The notes under the pieces: generated by a model | What the model was told of the DNA's origin: nothing | What the model saw: only the letters and a program-made list of their open reading frames with translations | The model's database searches: none | Shown here: in pieces, positions 56,748-64,000 of the stretch | Layout of the letters: each line of letters opens with the position of its first letter | How positions within the stretch are numbered: position 1 is the stretch's first letter | NCBI RefSeq assembly: GCF_003337305.1 | Contig: NZ_QPJO01000001.1 | Span: forward strand, 705,104-769,103 | DNA: 64,000 nt | Direction: 5' to 3' | Source: Winogradskyella arenosi | GTDB taxonomy: Bacteria > Bacteroidota > Bacteroidia > Flavobacteriales > Flavobacteriaceae | Program-made: the position numbers and the translations under genes

Positions 56748-56828
56748 TCGCTTCCTAAACAGCATTACCTGTTCTAGGTTCAATGGGTATGATCTCAGCC
56801 ACTTATTGGCACCCCTTTATTGAGAACG
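56748..56828 (-). ncRNA. TPP riboswitch (THI element)
   Basis: Read on the minus strand, the aptamer core is canonical: GGGGTGCC, then GGCTGAGATCATACCC, ATTGAACCT, GAACAGGTAATGCTG and TTTAGGAA. The CTGAGA box and ACCC...TTGAACCT segments are at 56776-56798. The P1 stem is short. It precedes the TonB receptor gene and should shut it off when thiamine pyrophosphate is plentiful. Confidence 0.93.
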
Positions 56829-56831
56829 GCG

Positions 56832-56839
56832 CAAATATA
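56832..56839 (-). promoter_or_regulatory. -7 promoter element driving the TPP riboswitch transcript
   Basis: TATATTTG on the minus strand, exact consensus, 4 nt upstream of the aptamer. No exact TTG at -33. Confidence 0.6.
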
Positions 56840-56956
56840 TAACGGATTTTAGAATAAGGGCTAAGGAAAGTTGATTTTTTTAGTTTGAAGTGGGGTAGGG
56901 ACAAGTGAAAATTCAGTTGAATATATCCTTGAATATTTCGTTTTTAAATTCTAGAA

Positions 56957-57361
56957 TTAATCAATTTTTGGAGGCTTACGGTTGGCTTTCTTTTCAGCAT
57001 TAAAACGCTTATTCTTTAAACGTTTCTTTTTCACACTTCTAGGAACTCGCGTAGGAATGCGAATGTTGTCTTCTTTTAGGCCTTCTTGTATTAATTCTAA
57101 AAAGCGTTGCGTCACTAAAGCCTTGTTTCTAAACTGGCTTCGACTTTCATCACTTGCTAAAATTAAGATGCCTTCTTTGGTTAATCGATTTTGAAAGAAT
57201 TCAGAAAGTTTTTCTTTTTCATCAGGCTGAAATACTGCGGAATTGAAAAGGTCAAAATATAATTCGGCTTTAGAAGATACCTTATTTACATGTTGACCTC
57301 CACTTCCTGAACTTCGTACGTATTTGTAGTTTAATTCAGATTTTAAACGTTCAATATTCAC
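56957..57361 (-). CDS. arfB: Peptidyl-tRNA hydrolase ArfB (ribosome rescue factor)
   Basis: A 134-residue protein with the RF-type catalytic motif SSGSGGQHVNKV and a basic C-terminal tail (VKKKRLKNKRFNAEKK) that enters the empty mRNA channel. Releases peptides from stalled ribosomes. It overlaps the DUF4301 gene by 1 nt and is last in the five-gene operon. Confidence 0.92.
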   Translation of the reverse strand: MNIERLKSELNYKYVRSSGSGGQHVNKVSSKAELYFDLFNSAVFQPDEKEKLSEFFQNRLTKEGILILASDESRSQFRNKALVTQRFLELIQEGLKEDNIRIPTRVPRSVKKKRLKNKRFNAEKKANRKPPKID

Positions 57362-58920
57362 TACGCTTTAATTTGATGCGGCGATTTTAATAAATCGTTC
57401 ACTGTTTTTACAGGGTTAAACGTACTGATAGGCACTTCAACAAAAATAGTATTCCAATGGGCCATACTTCCATTCCAAAGTCCAGGTAATTCAAGGGCTT
57501 TTAAGGCTTTTCCGTTTTTAGTTTTCTGAGTGATAAAAGCGGCGTTATGATCTACGAAATCTTCTAAGTCAAATTTTTCGCCCTTGTAATCTTTAATTCC
57601 ACAAACCAAATCAACCGGATTAAAATGGGTAGCGTTTTTTAGAATGTCTTCTTGCTTTTGATCGTTTAGATTAATTTGTGCCGACTCGACGATTTGAAGC
57701 GATTGGTTAGATTTTTCATCCTTAACCCAGAATGGTCCTCCTCCTGGTTCGCCTTCATTTCTTACCATACCGCACACACGAATAGGACGATTCAGTTTAT
57801 TACGGAGATAGTCAATCTTATAGCAATCTTTATATTTAAAGTATTCTTCAGAAATTTTAATACTTAGTTTATGAGTTATAAAATTTTCAATAGCCACCAG
57901 ATCACCTTCAGCAACATCTTCAGCATCTAAAAGCTCTAAGTATTTAAAGGTTTTAGATTGTAACTTTAAGAGAATTCCGGCTAAAGCTTTTTTAAACTGA
58001 GCCAATTCATCTTTGTAATTACCCACTACCACATTGTCTATGTTTTTTACAAAAATAACATCGGCATCAATAAGATTGAGGTTTTTTATAAGAGCACCAT
58101 GCCCTGATGGTCTAAATAATAGGCTACCATCCTCTTCTCTAAAAGGCGTGTTATCTAAGGTTACCGCAATGGTATCTGTAGCATGTTGTTGGTAAGAGAA
58201 AGAAATCTCGAAACGGACGTCTTTTTCCTTTTCAATACGATCTTTTATACGGTTAAATTCTTCATTAAATTTAGACTCGTGAATGTCTGAAATGGTAAAA
58301 TGAAGTCGCGCCCTGTTGTTACTTGTGGCATATAAGGCCGCTTCGTAAAGGTGTTCTTCAAAAGCCGTCGTGATCTTATCGTTCTTGTATTTATGAAATG
58401 GTAATAAGCCTTTTGGCTGATTTCCAAAGTTGAGTTGGTCTTTATCGAGCATTGTTTTTGCAAAATGCCATACCTTCTCTTGGTTGGGTAGATTTTCTAA
58501 ATCAATCCCTTTGGCTTTAAGTAAATTAGCCACTTGTTTGTAGAAAGGAAATTTTTCTAAACCAACCATAAACAGCGATAAATCTCTTAAGTTGTTTTTA
58601 TTAATATAAGCATTTAAAGTCTGCTCTTTAGCATCATAATCATTAATAAACTGAAACAGAAACTTAAACATCCTGGTTGCTGCTCCAGACGCAGGAACAA
58701 ATTTTAATAATGAAGTATTACCTCTTTCACGCTCAAAAATAGATAAGTAATCGGCCATATGAGATTCACTCAGTGGCATAATTCCGTTATTAATAGTGGC
58801 GGCTTCAGAAACGTTTGTAAAAGGGATGCCATGTTCAAAAATTTCAATTTGTTTGGCTACCTTTTCTAAGGTTAAATCATTATCCTGAATTTGTTTAAGG
58901 TCTTTATCTGTAAAACTCAT
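57361..58920 (-). CDS. DUF4301 family protein
   Basis: A 519-residue cytoplasmic protein of the Bacteroidota DUF4301 family: MSFTDKDLKQIQDNDLTLEKV at the N-terminus, KFVPASGAATRMFKFLFQ, and DADVIFVKNIDNVVVG, which look like a nucleotidyltransferase-type fold. Function not established. It overlaps its neighbours by 4 nt and 1 nt, so it is translationally coupled with the NadR-like kinase and arfB. Confidence 0.85.
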   Translation of the reverse strand: MSFTDKDLKQIQDNDLTLEKVAKQIEIFEHGIPFTNVSEAATINNGIMPLSESHMADYLSIFERERGNTSLLKFVPASGAATRMFKFLFQFINDYDAKEQTLNAYINKNNLRDLSLFMVGLEKFPFYKQVANLLKAKGIDLENLPNQEKVWHFAKTMLDKDQLNFGNQPKGLLPFHKYKNDKITTAFEEHLYEAALYATSNNRARLHFTISDIHESKFNEEFNRIKDRIEKEKDVRFEISFSYQQHATDTIAVTLDNTPFREEDGSLLFRPSGHGALIKNLNLIDADVIFVKNIDNVVVGNYKDELAQFKKALAGILLKLQSKTFKYLELLDAEDVAEGDLVAIENFITHKLSIKISEEYFKYKDCYKIDYLRNKLNRPIRVCGMVRNEGEPGGGPFWVKDEKSNQSLQIVESAQINLNDQKQEDILKNATHFNPVDLVCGIKDYKGEKFDLEDFVDHNAAFITQKTKNGKALKALELPGLWNGSMAHWNTIFVEVPISTFNPVKTVNDLLKSPHQIKA

Positions 58921-59483
58921 TTGTTGTTTATTAATTGATCAATATGCTGCACCGCTAAATCAAACCGTTCTTTTTTATTTCCTTTTAATAAAACATACGG
59001 TTTGTTGTGGTTGATTAATGCAGATTCAAAAGCTTCAAACATACGTTCCCTTTCATCGGGTTTGTCTCGTAAGTCATCAGCTTCCCAAGGAATGTCAATA
59101 TAAGTTAAAAAATACAAATCATAAGAATTTTTTTTAGCGAATTTATCTAAAATCGGGTCGCAAGTCCCTCGATAATAGGCTTCACTATACACCTTAGTCT
59201 CCAATAAATCTGTATCACAAATTAAAATAGAATTTGCTTTTTTGCTTAACTCATTCTCTAATTTCATTTGCCCAATAGCAATGGGTAAAATATCTTTAGG
59301 TTCGCAAATTTTAGCCTCTTTATTCCATTTGTCTTGTAAATAGTCGCGGGCATACTCAGCCACCCAAACTGTGTTATAATGTTCTGCCAGCTGCCGTGAT
59401 AGGGTTGTTTTTCCTGTAGATTCAGGTCCGAATAAAACAACTTTTATACAGTTGGATGGGTCTTGTTTAAGCTTTTCTTCCAT
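58917..59483 (-). CDS. NadR-like P-loop kinase (candidate thiamine kinase)
   Basis: A 188-residue ATPase with a Walker A motif GPESTGKT (19-26), AEYARDYL, and SILICDTDLLETKVYSEAYY, matching the nicotinamide-riboside kinase domain of NadR. No adenylyltransferase domain. Its start lies 40 nt inside the PnuC-like transporter gene. By family it would phosphorylate nicotinamide riboside. The thiamine-linked neighbours raise the possibility that it phosphorylates thiamine instead; this is inference. Confidence 0.8.
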   Translation of the reverse strand: MEEKLKQDPSNCIKVVLFGPESTGKTTLSRQLAEHYNTVWVAEYARDYLQDKWNKEAKICEPKDILPIAIGQMKLENELSKKANSILICDTDLLETKVYSEAYYRGTCDPILDKFAKKNSYDLYFLTYIDIPWEADDLRDKPDERERMFEAFESALINHNKPYVLLKGNKKERFDLAVQHIDQLINNK

Positions 59484-60073
59484 GCGCTATAGCCTTGAAT
59501 GGCTAGAATTAAAAATATAATAAATTGAAGGCCAGTAAACCCTAAGCCTTTTACAAAATATAAAGGTATAGAGATGAGGTTAGCGATTATCCATAGAATC
59601 CAATGTTCAATCTTTTTGTTAGCCATTAACCACATGGCAGAAAAGAAAATTCCTGTGGTAATGGTGTCTATATAATCCGTAACTCTGTCAAAACGGTTAA
59701 AGTAAAGGTAAACACTTATTACAAAACCTATGGTCGTGCTAAATATAAGTCCCGCTTTTACCCAATCTTTGTAATTCGATGTGCTTATGGCTAAGTGCTG
59801 ATCGGTATTAGAATATTGCCATCTATACCAACCATAAATACTCATAATGGTATAATACACGTTGATGGTTAAGTCGCCATAAAGTGAAAATTTATAACAC
59901 AAATAGACAAAAATAACGGTGTTTATAATGCCTGTAGGAAACACTAAAATGTTTTCTTTTTGGGCATAATAAACGCTAGCAATTCCAAAGCAAACCGCAA
60001 TGATTTCTAATGCAATATTTAAGGTAGAAGCCGAACGATAGGGTTCTAGGAAAAAATCAAAAATGGGGTTCAT
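59444..60073 (-). CDS. PnuC/PnuT family vitamin transporter
   Basis: A 209-residue inner-membrane protein with about seven helices and the family signature YYTIMSIYGWYRW. PnuC members carry nicotinamide riboside and PnuT members carry thiamine. An overlapping thiamine-binding protein gene (17 nt) and the nearby TPP-controlled receptor favour thiamine; the NadR-like kinase fits either. Facilitated diffusion plus phosphorylation would trap the vitamin. Confidence 0.82.
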   Translation of the reverse strand: MNPIFDFFLEPYRSASTLNIALEIIAVCFGIASVYYAQKENILVFPTGIINTVIFVYLCYKFSLYGDLTINVYYTIMSIYGWYRWQYSNTDQHLAISTSNYKDWVKAGLIFSTTIGFVISVYLYFNRFDRVTDYIDTITTGIFFSAMWLMANKKIEHWILWIIANLISIPLYFVKGLGFTGLQFIIFLILAIQGYSAWKKSLNKTHPTV

Positions 60074-60317
60074 AGTCGCTTCGGTCTGTTTTAACGATTT
60101 TCATTTGAAGAACGGCAATATCGATATCTTCAAAAGAACGTTTAATTTCTTGAGTAAGAAAGGGCATTAAAGTATCAAAGTCTCCAAATATTTGCGTGCT
60201 TAAAGGATTCTCTAAAACGGTAAATTCTGAAGCTCTCAGATGTTTTATAAAATCAATAATGTGGGGCTCGTAGTCGTCTTTGAGTGGCGATAACTGTAAT
60301 TCTATAGATATTTTCAT
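60057..60317 (-). CDS. Thiamine-binding protein family (MTH1187/YkoF-like)
   Basis: An 86-residue protein, MKISIELQLSPLKDDYEPHI..., of the small ferredoxin-like thiamine_BP family (former DUF77/MTH1187). YkoF relatives bind thiamine or HMP. It is first in the operon and overlaps the transporter gene, the main local hint that the transporter handles thiamine. No riboswitch is visible in the 43 nt before it. Confidence 0.78.
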   Translation of the reverse strand: MKISIELQLSPLKDDYEPHIIDFIKHLRASEFTVLENPLSTQIFGDFDTLMPFLTQEIKRSFEDIDIAVLQMKIVKTDRSDYEPHF

Positions 60318-60360
60318 GACTTAGGCCGCGGTCTGCGGTAAATTTAAATTAATATATGAG

Positions 60361-61083
60361 TTATGATTTTAAGGCGTTAAAAAAGGACTGATCATTTTCA
60401 AAAGCAGTACCAATAACCACTACATCTGCACCAGCCTTATAAGCAGTCTCAATTTCGGCTTTACTTCTTAGGCCACCGCCTACAATTAGGGGTATATTGA
60501 TTTGGGCTTTTACTTGTGAAATAATATGCGGGTCTATGGCGTGCAAAGCTCCACTTCCGGCTTCTAAATAAATTAATTTCATCCCCAATAATGCTCCTGC
60601 AACAGCGGTGTCTATTATTGTTTGAAGCGCATGGCGTGGTATCGGATCGGTTTCACTAACCCGTTGAACGGCGGTTTCTTTTCCATTTTCAATAAGAATA
60701 TAGCCTGTAGGAATCACTTCTAAATTGGTTTTTACCAATTTGGAAACAGCCTCAACTTGTTTTCCTATTAAATAATCGGGATTACGCCCCGATATTAAGG
60801 ATAAAAATAAGATGCCATCGGCTTTATCTGTGATCTGAATAACATCGCCTGGAAATAATATAACTGGTAAATCGGTATGTTTTTTAATTTCTAAAACAAG
60901 AATTTCTGTTAAGCCCTCACTCACTTCGCTGCCTCCCACAAAAATATGGGTGGCATAAGATTGATTCACCTGTGTTATAAATGTGGCCACAGCGTCCACA
61001 GTCATTTTATCAGGGTCTATTAAAACCGCTAAATTTCTTGCATTTGGCTGTATGCTGTTAAGTATGTGGTTGTGCTGTGTCAT
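60361..61083 (-). CDS. Geranylgeranylglyceryl/heptaprenylglyceryl phosphate synthase (PcrB-like)
   Basis: A 240-residue TIM-barrel prenyltransferase. NLAVLIDPDKMT near the N-terminus, IFVGGSEVSEG, VILFPGDVIQI, YLEAGSG and the phosphate-binding IVGGGLRSKAEIETAYKAGADVVVIGTA are typical. It joins a prenyl diphosphate to glycerol-1-phosphate; the product's role in Bacteroidota is not clear. Start set at ATG 61083; 61113 is an alternative. Confidence 0.88.
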   Translation of the reverse strand: MTQHNHILNSIQPNARNLAVLIDPDKMTVDAVATFITQVNQSYATHIFVGGSEVSEGLTEILVLEIKKHTDLPVILFPGDVIQITDKADGILFLSLISGRNPDYLIGKQVEAVSKLVKTNLEVIPTGYILIENGKETAVQRVSETDPIPRHALQTIIDTAVAGALLGMKLIYLEAGSGALHAIDPHIISQVKAQINIPLIVGGGLRSKAEIETAYKAGADVVVIGTAFENDQSFFNALKS

Positions 61084-61146
61084 GGATTCCGATGATGGAA
61101 CATTAAAGGTCAATTAACTTTCAAAATTTTTAAAATGCGATACGTT

Positions 61147-61773
61147 TTAAGGGACAACGTAAGCGCAGGTAAAGCCTTCAAATTCTAAAAAAGCCGTTTG
61201 ATACCTGTACTTTTTATGGTTGTAATCTATCCAAGCAATGGTGTTGCCATCTTTAAGCATAAACGGTATGACCAAAAAATGGGTTTTAAACAACATGCCC
61301 GGCGTGGCAAACAATTTATATAAAGATTCTTTGATGCCCCATATAACGGTTAGTCTATTAATATAGTCTTCGTCGGTTGGCTGAATGTAGTTAAATTCAT
61401 AGTCTACAAATTTATGAGCGATCACCGCAATTTTATCGCGTTGCTTTTCAATATCAATTCCGACTTCTTTATCACTAATAATCACGCCCGAAAACGTAAA
61501 GGAATGGGTAATAGAAATATGTTTTCCATCCTTTAAATGTGGTTTTCCATTGGTATCGTAATACAAATCTTGGTCCGTATAGCCAAACTCGCGCAACAGA
61601 TGTCTCACACTTAAAAAACCACGTTGGTGTAGTTCACTTTTCATACCTAAAACCCGATTTAAACTCTCTGGTTTTAATGTTAAAGGTTGAAGAAGAGCCT
61701 CATAAGATTCTTTAATTTTCCAGATTTTAACAGTAGTTTGTGAATTTACACTAATGGTTTTGAATAGTGGCAT
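61147..61773 (-). CDS. 4'-phosphopantetheinyl transferase (Sfp type)
   Basis: A 208-residue enzyme that activates acyl or peptidyl carrier proteins. The key motifs are HISITHSF, VGIDIEKQRDK and the Mg/CoA segment WGIKESLYKLF. Downstream is the PcrB-like gene on the same strand, 63 nt away. Divergent from ahcY. Confidence 0.9.
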   Translation of the reverse strand: MPLFKTISVNSQTTVKIWKIKESYEALLQPLTLKPESLNRVLGMKSELHQRGFLSVRHLLREFGYTDQDLYYDTNGKPHLKDGKHISITHSFTFSGVIISDKEVGIDIEKQRDKIAVIAHKFVDYEFNYIQPTDEDYINRLTVIWGIKESLYKLFATPGMLFKTHFLVIPFMLKDGNTIAWIDYNHKKYRYQTAFLEFEGFTCAYVVP

Positions 61774-61796
61774 TTAGGATTGTGGATGTTATTGAT

Positions 61797-61804
61797 TATC
61801 TTTG
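61797..61804 (+). promoter_or_regulatory. -7 promoter element of ahcY
   Basis: TATCTTTG, exact consensus, 105 nt before the start codon. The -33 site reads TTA. Confidence 0.5.
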
Positions 61805-61810
61805 CATCGC

Positions 61811-61908
61811 CTAAGGTAAATTTAGGGGTTGCGAGAAAGCGAATTTAGCTATTTAAGCCCTAAACCCAAAGGCAAGTTTAAATTTTAAAAAACAAAGTGG
61901 AAAAGAAT
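61811..61908 (+). other. ahcY leader with a 7-bp stem
   Basis: About 98 nt. TTTAGGG (61821-61827) can pair with CCCTAAA (61858-61864), and GGGTT with AACCC as an alternative. No SAM or SAH riboswitch consensus is recognised. Confidence 0.35.
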
Positions 61909-63225
61909 ATGAGTACAAAACCAGTAACTTACGTACCAAACAAGGTAAAGGACTTGTCGCTTGCGGCTTGGGGAAGAAAAGAAATTAATTTGGCAGAAGC
62001 AGAAATGCCAGGTTTAATGAGTCTGCGCGAAGAGTATAAGGATGAACAACCTTTGAAAGGTGCGCGTATTGCCGGATGTTTACACATGACCATTCAAACG
62101 GCGGTGTTAATTGAAACATTACAAGCTTTAGGAGCTGAGGTTACTTGGAGTTCTTGTAACATTTTTTCAACTCAAGATCAGGCTGCTGCTGCAATTGCTG
62201 CTGCAGGAACTGCGGTTTACGCTTGGAAAGACATGACTGAAGAAGAGTTCGATTGGTGTATTGAGCAAACACTTTTCTTTGGTGAAGATAGAAAACCATT
62301 AAACATGATTTTAGATGATGGAGGTGATTTAACCAATATGGTTTTAGATAAATACCCTGAGTTATCAGCAGGTATTAAAGGACTTTCTGAAGAAACTACG
62401 ACAGGAGTTCACCGTTTATACGAGCGTGTAAAAAATGGGACTTTAACTATGCCAGCGATTAATGTAAACGATTCTGTTACAAAATCTAAATTCGATAATA
62501 AATACGGTTGTAAAGAATCTGCTGTAGATGCGATTCGTAGAGCTACAGATATTATGTTAGCTGGAAAACGTGTAACCGTTTGTGGTTATGGTGATGTTGG
62601 TAAAGGTACAGCGGCTTCTTTTAAAGGTGCAGGTTCTATTGTAACCGTTACTGAAATTGACCCTATTTGTGCTTTACAAGCTGCAATGGATGGTTTTGAA
62701 GTTAAAAAATTAGAAACCGTTGTTGGAAATTCTGATATTGTAATTACAACGACAGGAAATAAAGATATCGTTCGTGCTGAGCATTTTGAGGCGATGAAAG
62801 ATAAAGTAATCGTTTGTAATATTGGTCACTTTGATAACGAAATCCAAGTTGGTTGGTTAAACGAAAACTATGGTCATACTAAAGATACTATTAAGCCACA
62901 AGTAGACCGTTATAACATTAACGGAAAAGATATTGTTCTTTTAGCTGAAGGGCGTTTAGTAAACTTAGGTTGTGCTACGGGGCACCCTAGTTTTGTAATG
63001 AGTAATTCATTTACAAACCAAACATTAGCACAAATTGAGCTGTGGAATAACAGTGATAAATATGAAAATGACGTTTATATGTTGCCTAAACATTTAGATG
63101 AAAAAGTGGCGAAATTACACTTAGAAAAAATTGGTGTTGAGCTTACTGAGCTTAAATCTGACCAAGCTGAATATATCGGTGTAACTGTAGACGGACCATA
63201 CAAGCCAGAACATTACAGATATTAA
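61909..63225 (+). CDS. ahcY: Adenosylhomocysteinase
   Basis: Splits S-adenosylhomocysteine to adenosine and homocysteine, completing the methyl cycle. Start at ATG 61909 ([13 protein letters not shown]), 438 residues; an in-frame GTG 12 nt upstream is less likely. Signatures are [32 protein letters not shown], the NAD loop [12 protein letters not shown] and the C-terminal [10 protein letters not shown]. Confidence 0.97.
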   Translation: MSTKPVTYVPNKVKDLSLAAWGRKEINLAEAEMPGLMSLREEYKDEQPLKGARIAGCLHMTIQTAVLIETLQALGAEVTWSSCNIFSTQDQAAAAIAAAGTAVYAWKDMTEEEFDWCIEQTLFFGEDRKPLNMILDDGGDLTNMVLDKYPELSAGIKGLSEETTTGVHRLYERVKNGTLTMPAINVNDSVTKSKFDNKYGCKESAVDAIRRATDIMLAGKRVTVCGYGDVGKGTAASFKGAGSIVTVTEIDPICALQAAMDGFEVKKLETVVGNSDIVITTTGNKDIVRAEHFEAMKDKVIVCNIGHFDNEIQVGWLNENYGHTKDTIKPQVDRYNINGKDIVLLAEGRLVNLGCATGHPSFVMSNSFTNQTLAQIELWNNSDKYENDVYMLPKHLDEKVAKLHLEKIGVELTELKSDQAEYIGVTVDGPYKPEHYRY

Positions 63226-63258
63226 TGAATTCCTGCGAAAGCAGAAATAGTATATTAG

Positions 63259-63292
63259 AAAATCCTAAGCCTTAGTGTTTGGGATTTTTTTT
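63259..63292 (+). terminator. Terminator of ahcY
   Basis: AAATCCTAA (63260-63268) pairs with TTTGGGATTT (from 63278) with one G-U pair, then a T8 run. Confidence 0.7.
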
Positions 63293-63326
63293 GTGCCTAA
63301 TCTTGTAGTTTAGTACCAAATAATAC

Positions 63327-64000
63327 CGTCACTTCGAGTGATTTGTGAGGTACGAGAAAATTGTATCGAGAAGCTTTATAAGTAAAAAGTAAAGTAATCC
63401 TTTTAATGAGTTCTCGATACAAAATTGCAGAAAGAGCAATTTCACTCGAACTGACGTTTTTACTTCAATTGAAACGTTATATCTAGAAACCTAAAGCGTC
63501 ACTTCGAGTGATTTGTGAGGTACGAGAAAATTGTATCGAGAAGCTTTATAAGTAAAAGTAAAGTAATCCTTTTAATGAGTTCTCGATACAAAATCGTAGA
63601 AAGAGCGATTTCACTCGAACTGACGAAATTACTTCAATTAAAACTTTATTTATATTATAAACCTACAACGTCACTTCGAGTGATTTGTGAGGTACGAGAA
63701 AATTGTATCGAGAAGCTTTATAAGAAAAAAGTAAGTAATCCTTTTAATGAGTTCTCGATACAAAATTGCAGAAAGAGCAATTTCACTCGAACTGACGTTT
63801 TTACTTCAATTAAAACTTTATTTATATTATAAACCTACAACGTCACTTCGAGTGATTTGTGAGGTACGAGCAAATCGTATCGAGAAGCTTCATGAGTAAA
63901 AATTAAAGTAATCCTTTTAATGAGTTCTCGATACAAAATTGCAGAAAGAGCAATTTCACTCGAACTGACGTTTTTACTTCAATTGAAACGTTATATCTAG
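63327..64000. repeat. Tandem array of about 171-bp palindromic repeats
   Basis: Four units begin at 63327, 63497, 63669 and 63841 (each with CGTCACTTCGAGTGATTTGT), spaced 170, 172 and 172 bp; the last runs off the window. Within each unit the left part (TTCGAGTGA...TTGTATCGAGAA) recurs inverted on the right (TTCTCGATACAA...TCACTCGAA), so each unit can form a long hairpin. It resembles dispersed flavobacterial repeats amplified in tandem. The open frames here are not genes. Confidence 0.9.

Noticed and set aside
61811..61908. SAM or SAH riboswitch upstream of ahcY
   Set aside because: The leader does not show the conserved core of the SAM-I, SAM-II or SAH classes as I know them; only a weak stem can be supported.
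63515..63832. 105-codon open frame inside the terminal repeats
   Set aside because: It runs through repeat units and translates the repeat itself; no protein signature.
63327..64000. Regular repeats that could be a CRISPR array
   Set aside because: Units are about 171 bp and nearly identical over their whole length, with no short repeat/variable spacer structure and no cas genes nearby.

Overview
The window comes from a Bacteroidota genome, almost certainly a marine member of the Flavobacteriaceae. Evidence: the gliding genes gldD and gldE beside ssb and mutY; a secreted metalloprotease with a C-terminal type IX secretion sorting domain; many TonB-dependent receptors with N-terminal carboxypeptidase-regulatory-like domains; GLPGLI-family proteins; promoters of the Bacteroidota TTG / TAnnTTTG type; AT-rich intergenic DNA. 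I see no rRNA, tRNA, insertion sequence, phage gene or CRISPR array.

Layout. 1-4350: end of a large secreted protease, then pth on the other strand. 4468-9817: an accessory region of small secreted proteins, two GLPGLI proteins and a frameshifted outer-membrane barrel. 10066-18361: aromatic amino acid catabolism (hmgA, hppD, a tryptophan 2,3-dioxygenase-family gene) with an M23 peptidase and pgi. 18520-34947: a TonB receptor, then housekeeping genes (gldD, gldE, ssb, mutY, HU, a 29-residue probable ribosomal protein, RNase E/G, BI-1-like protein, zinc peptidase, alanine dehydrogenase, leuS). 35188-46283: ftsX, DUF3098, uppP and truB, split by an 8.3 kb inserted catabolic island. 46364-53513: a TonB-like protein, DNA repair, aat, flavin reductase, histidine kinase, HIT and greA. 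53874-60317: a thiamine salvage region headed by a TPP riboswitch. 60361-63225: PcrB-like synthase, phosphopantetheinyl transferase, ahcY. 63327-64000: a tandem array of about 171-bp repeats that runs off the window.

The two strongest functional stories are these. (1) The island at 36405-44718 encodes a GH63-like mannosylglycerate/glucosylglycerate hydrolase, a glycerate kinase, a sodium:solute symporter, a TonB receptor and a LacI regulator with a palindromic operator. Together they look like a complete route for importing a hexosyl-glycerate, such as the red-algal solute digeneaside, splitting it and phosphorylating the released glycerate. (2) A TPP riboswitch precedes a TonB receptor. Just upstream lies a tightly overlapping operon with a thiamine-binding protein, a PnuC/PnuT-type transporter and a NadR-like P-loop kinase, which suggests thiamine uptake and trapping by phosphorylation.

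The least explained locus is 4468-9247. It holds two copies of a two-gene module (a small secreted two-cysteine protein followed by a GLPGLI protein), one copy overlapping the gene for an outer-membrane barrel. That barrel gene is broken at a perfect 12-bp inverted repeat. Other unusual items are a hairpin-rich greA leader, a possible sRNA near 49122-49192, a repeat element that entered leuS in frame, and a conserved gene whose expected start codon reads CTG.
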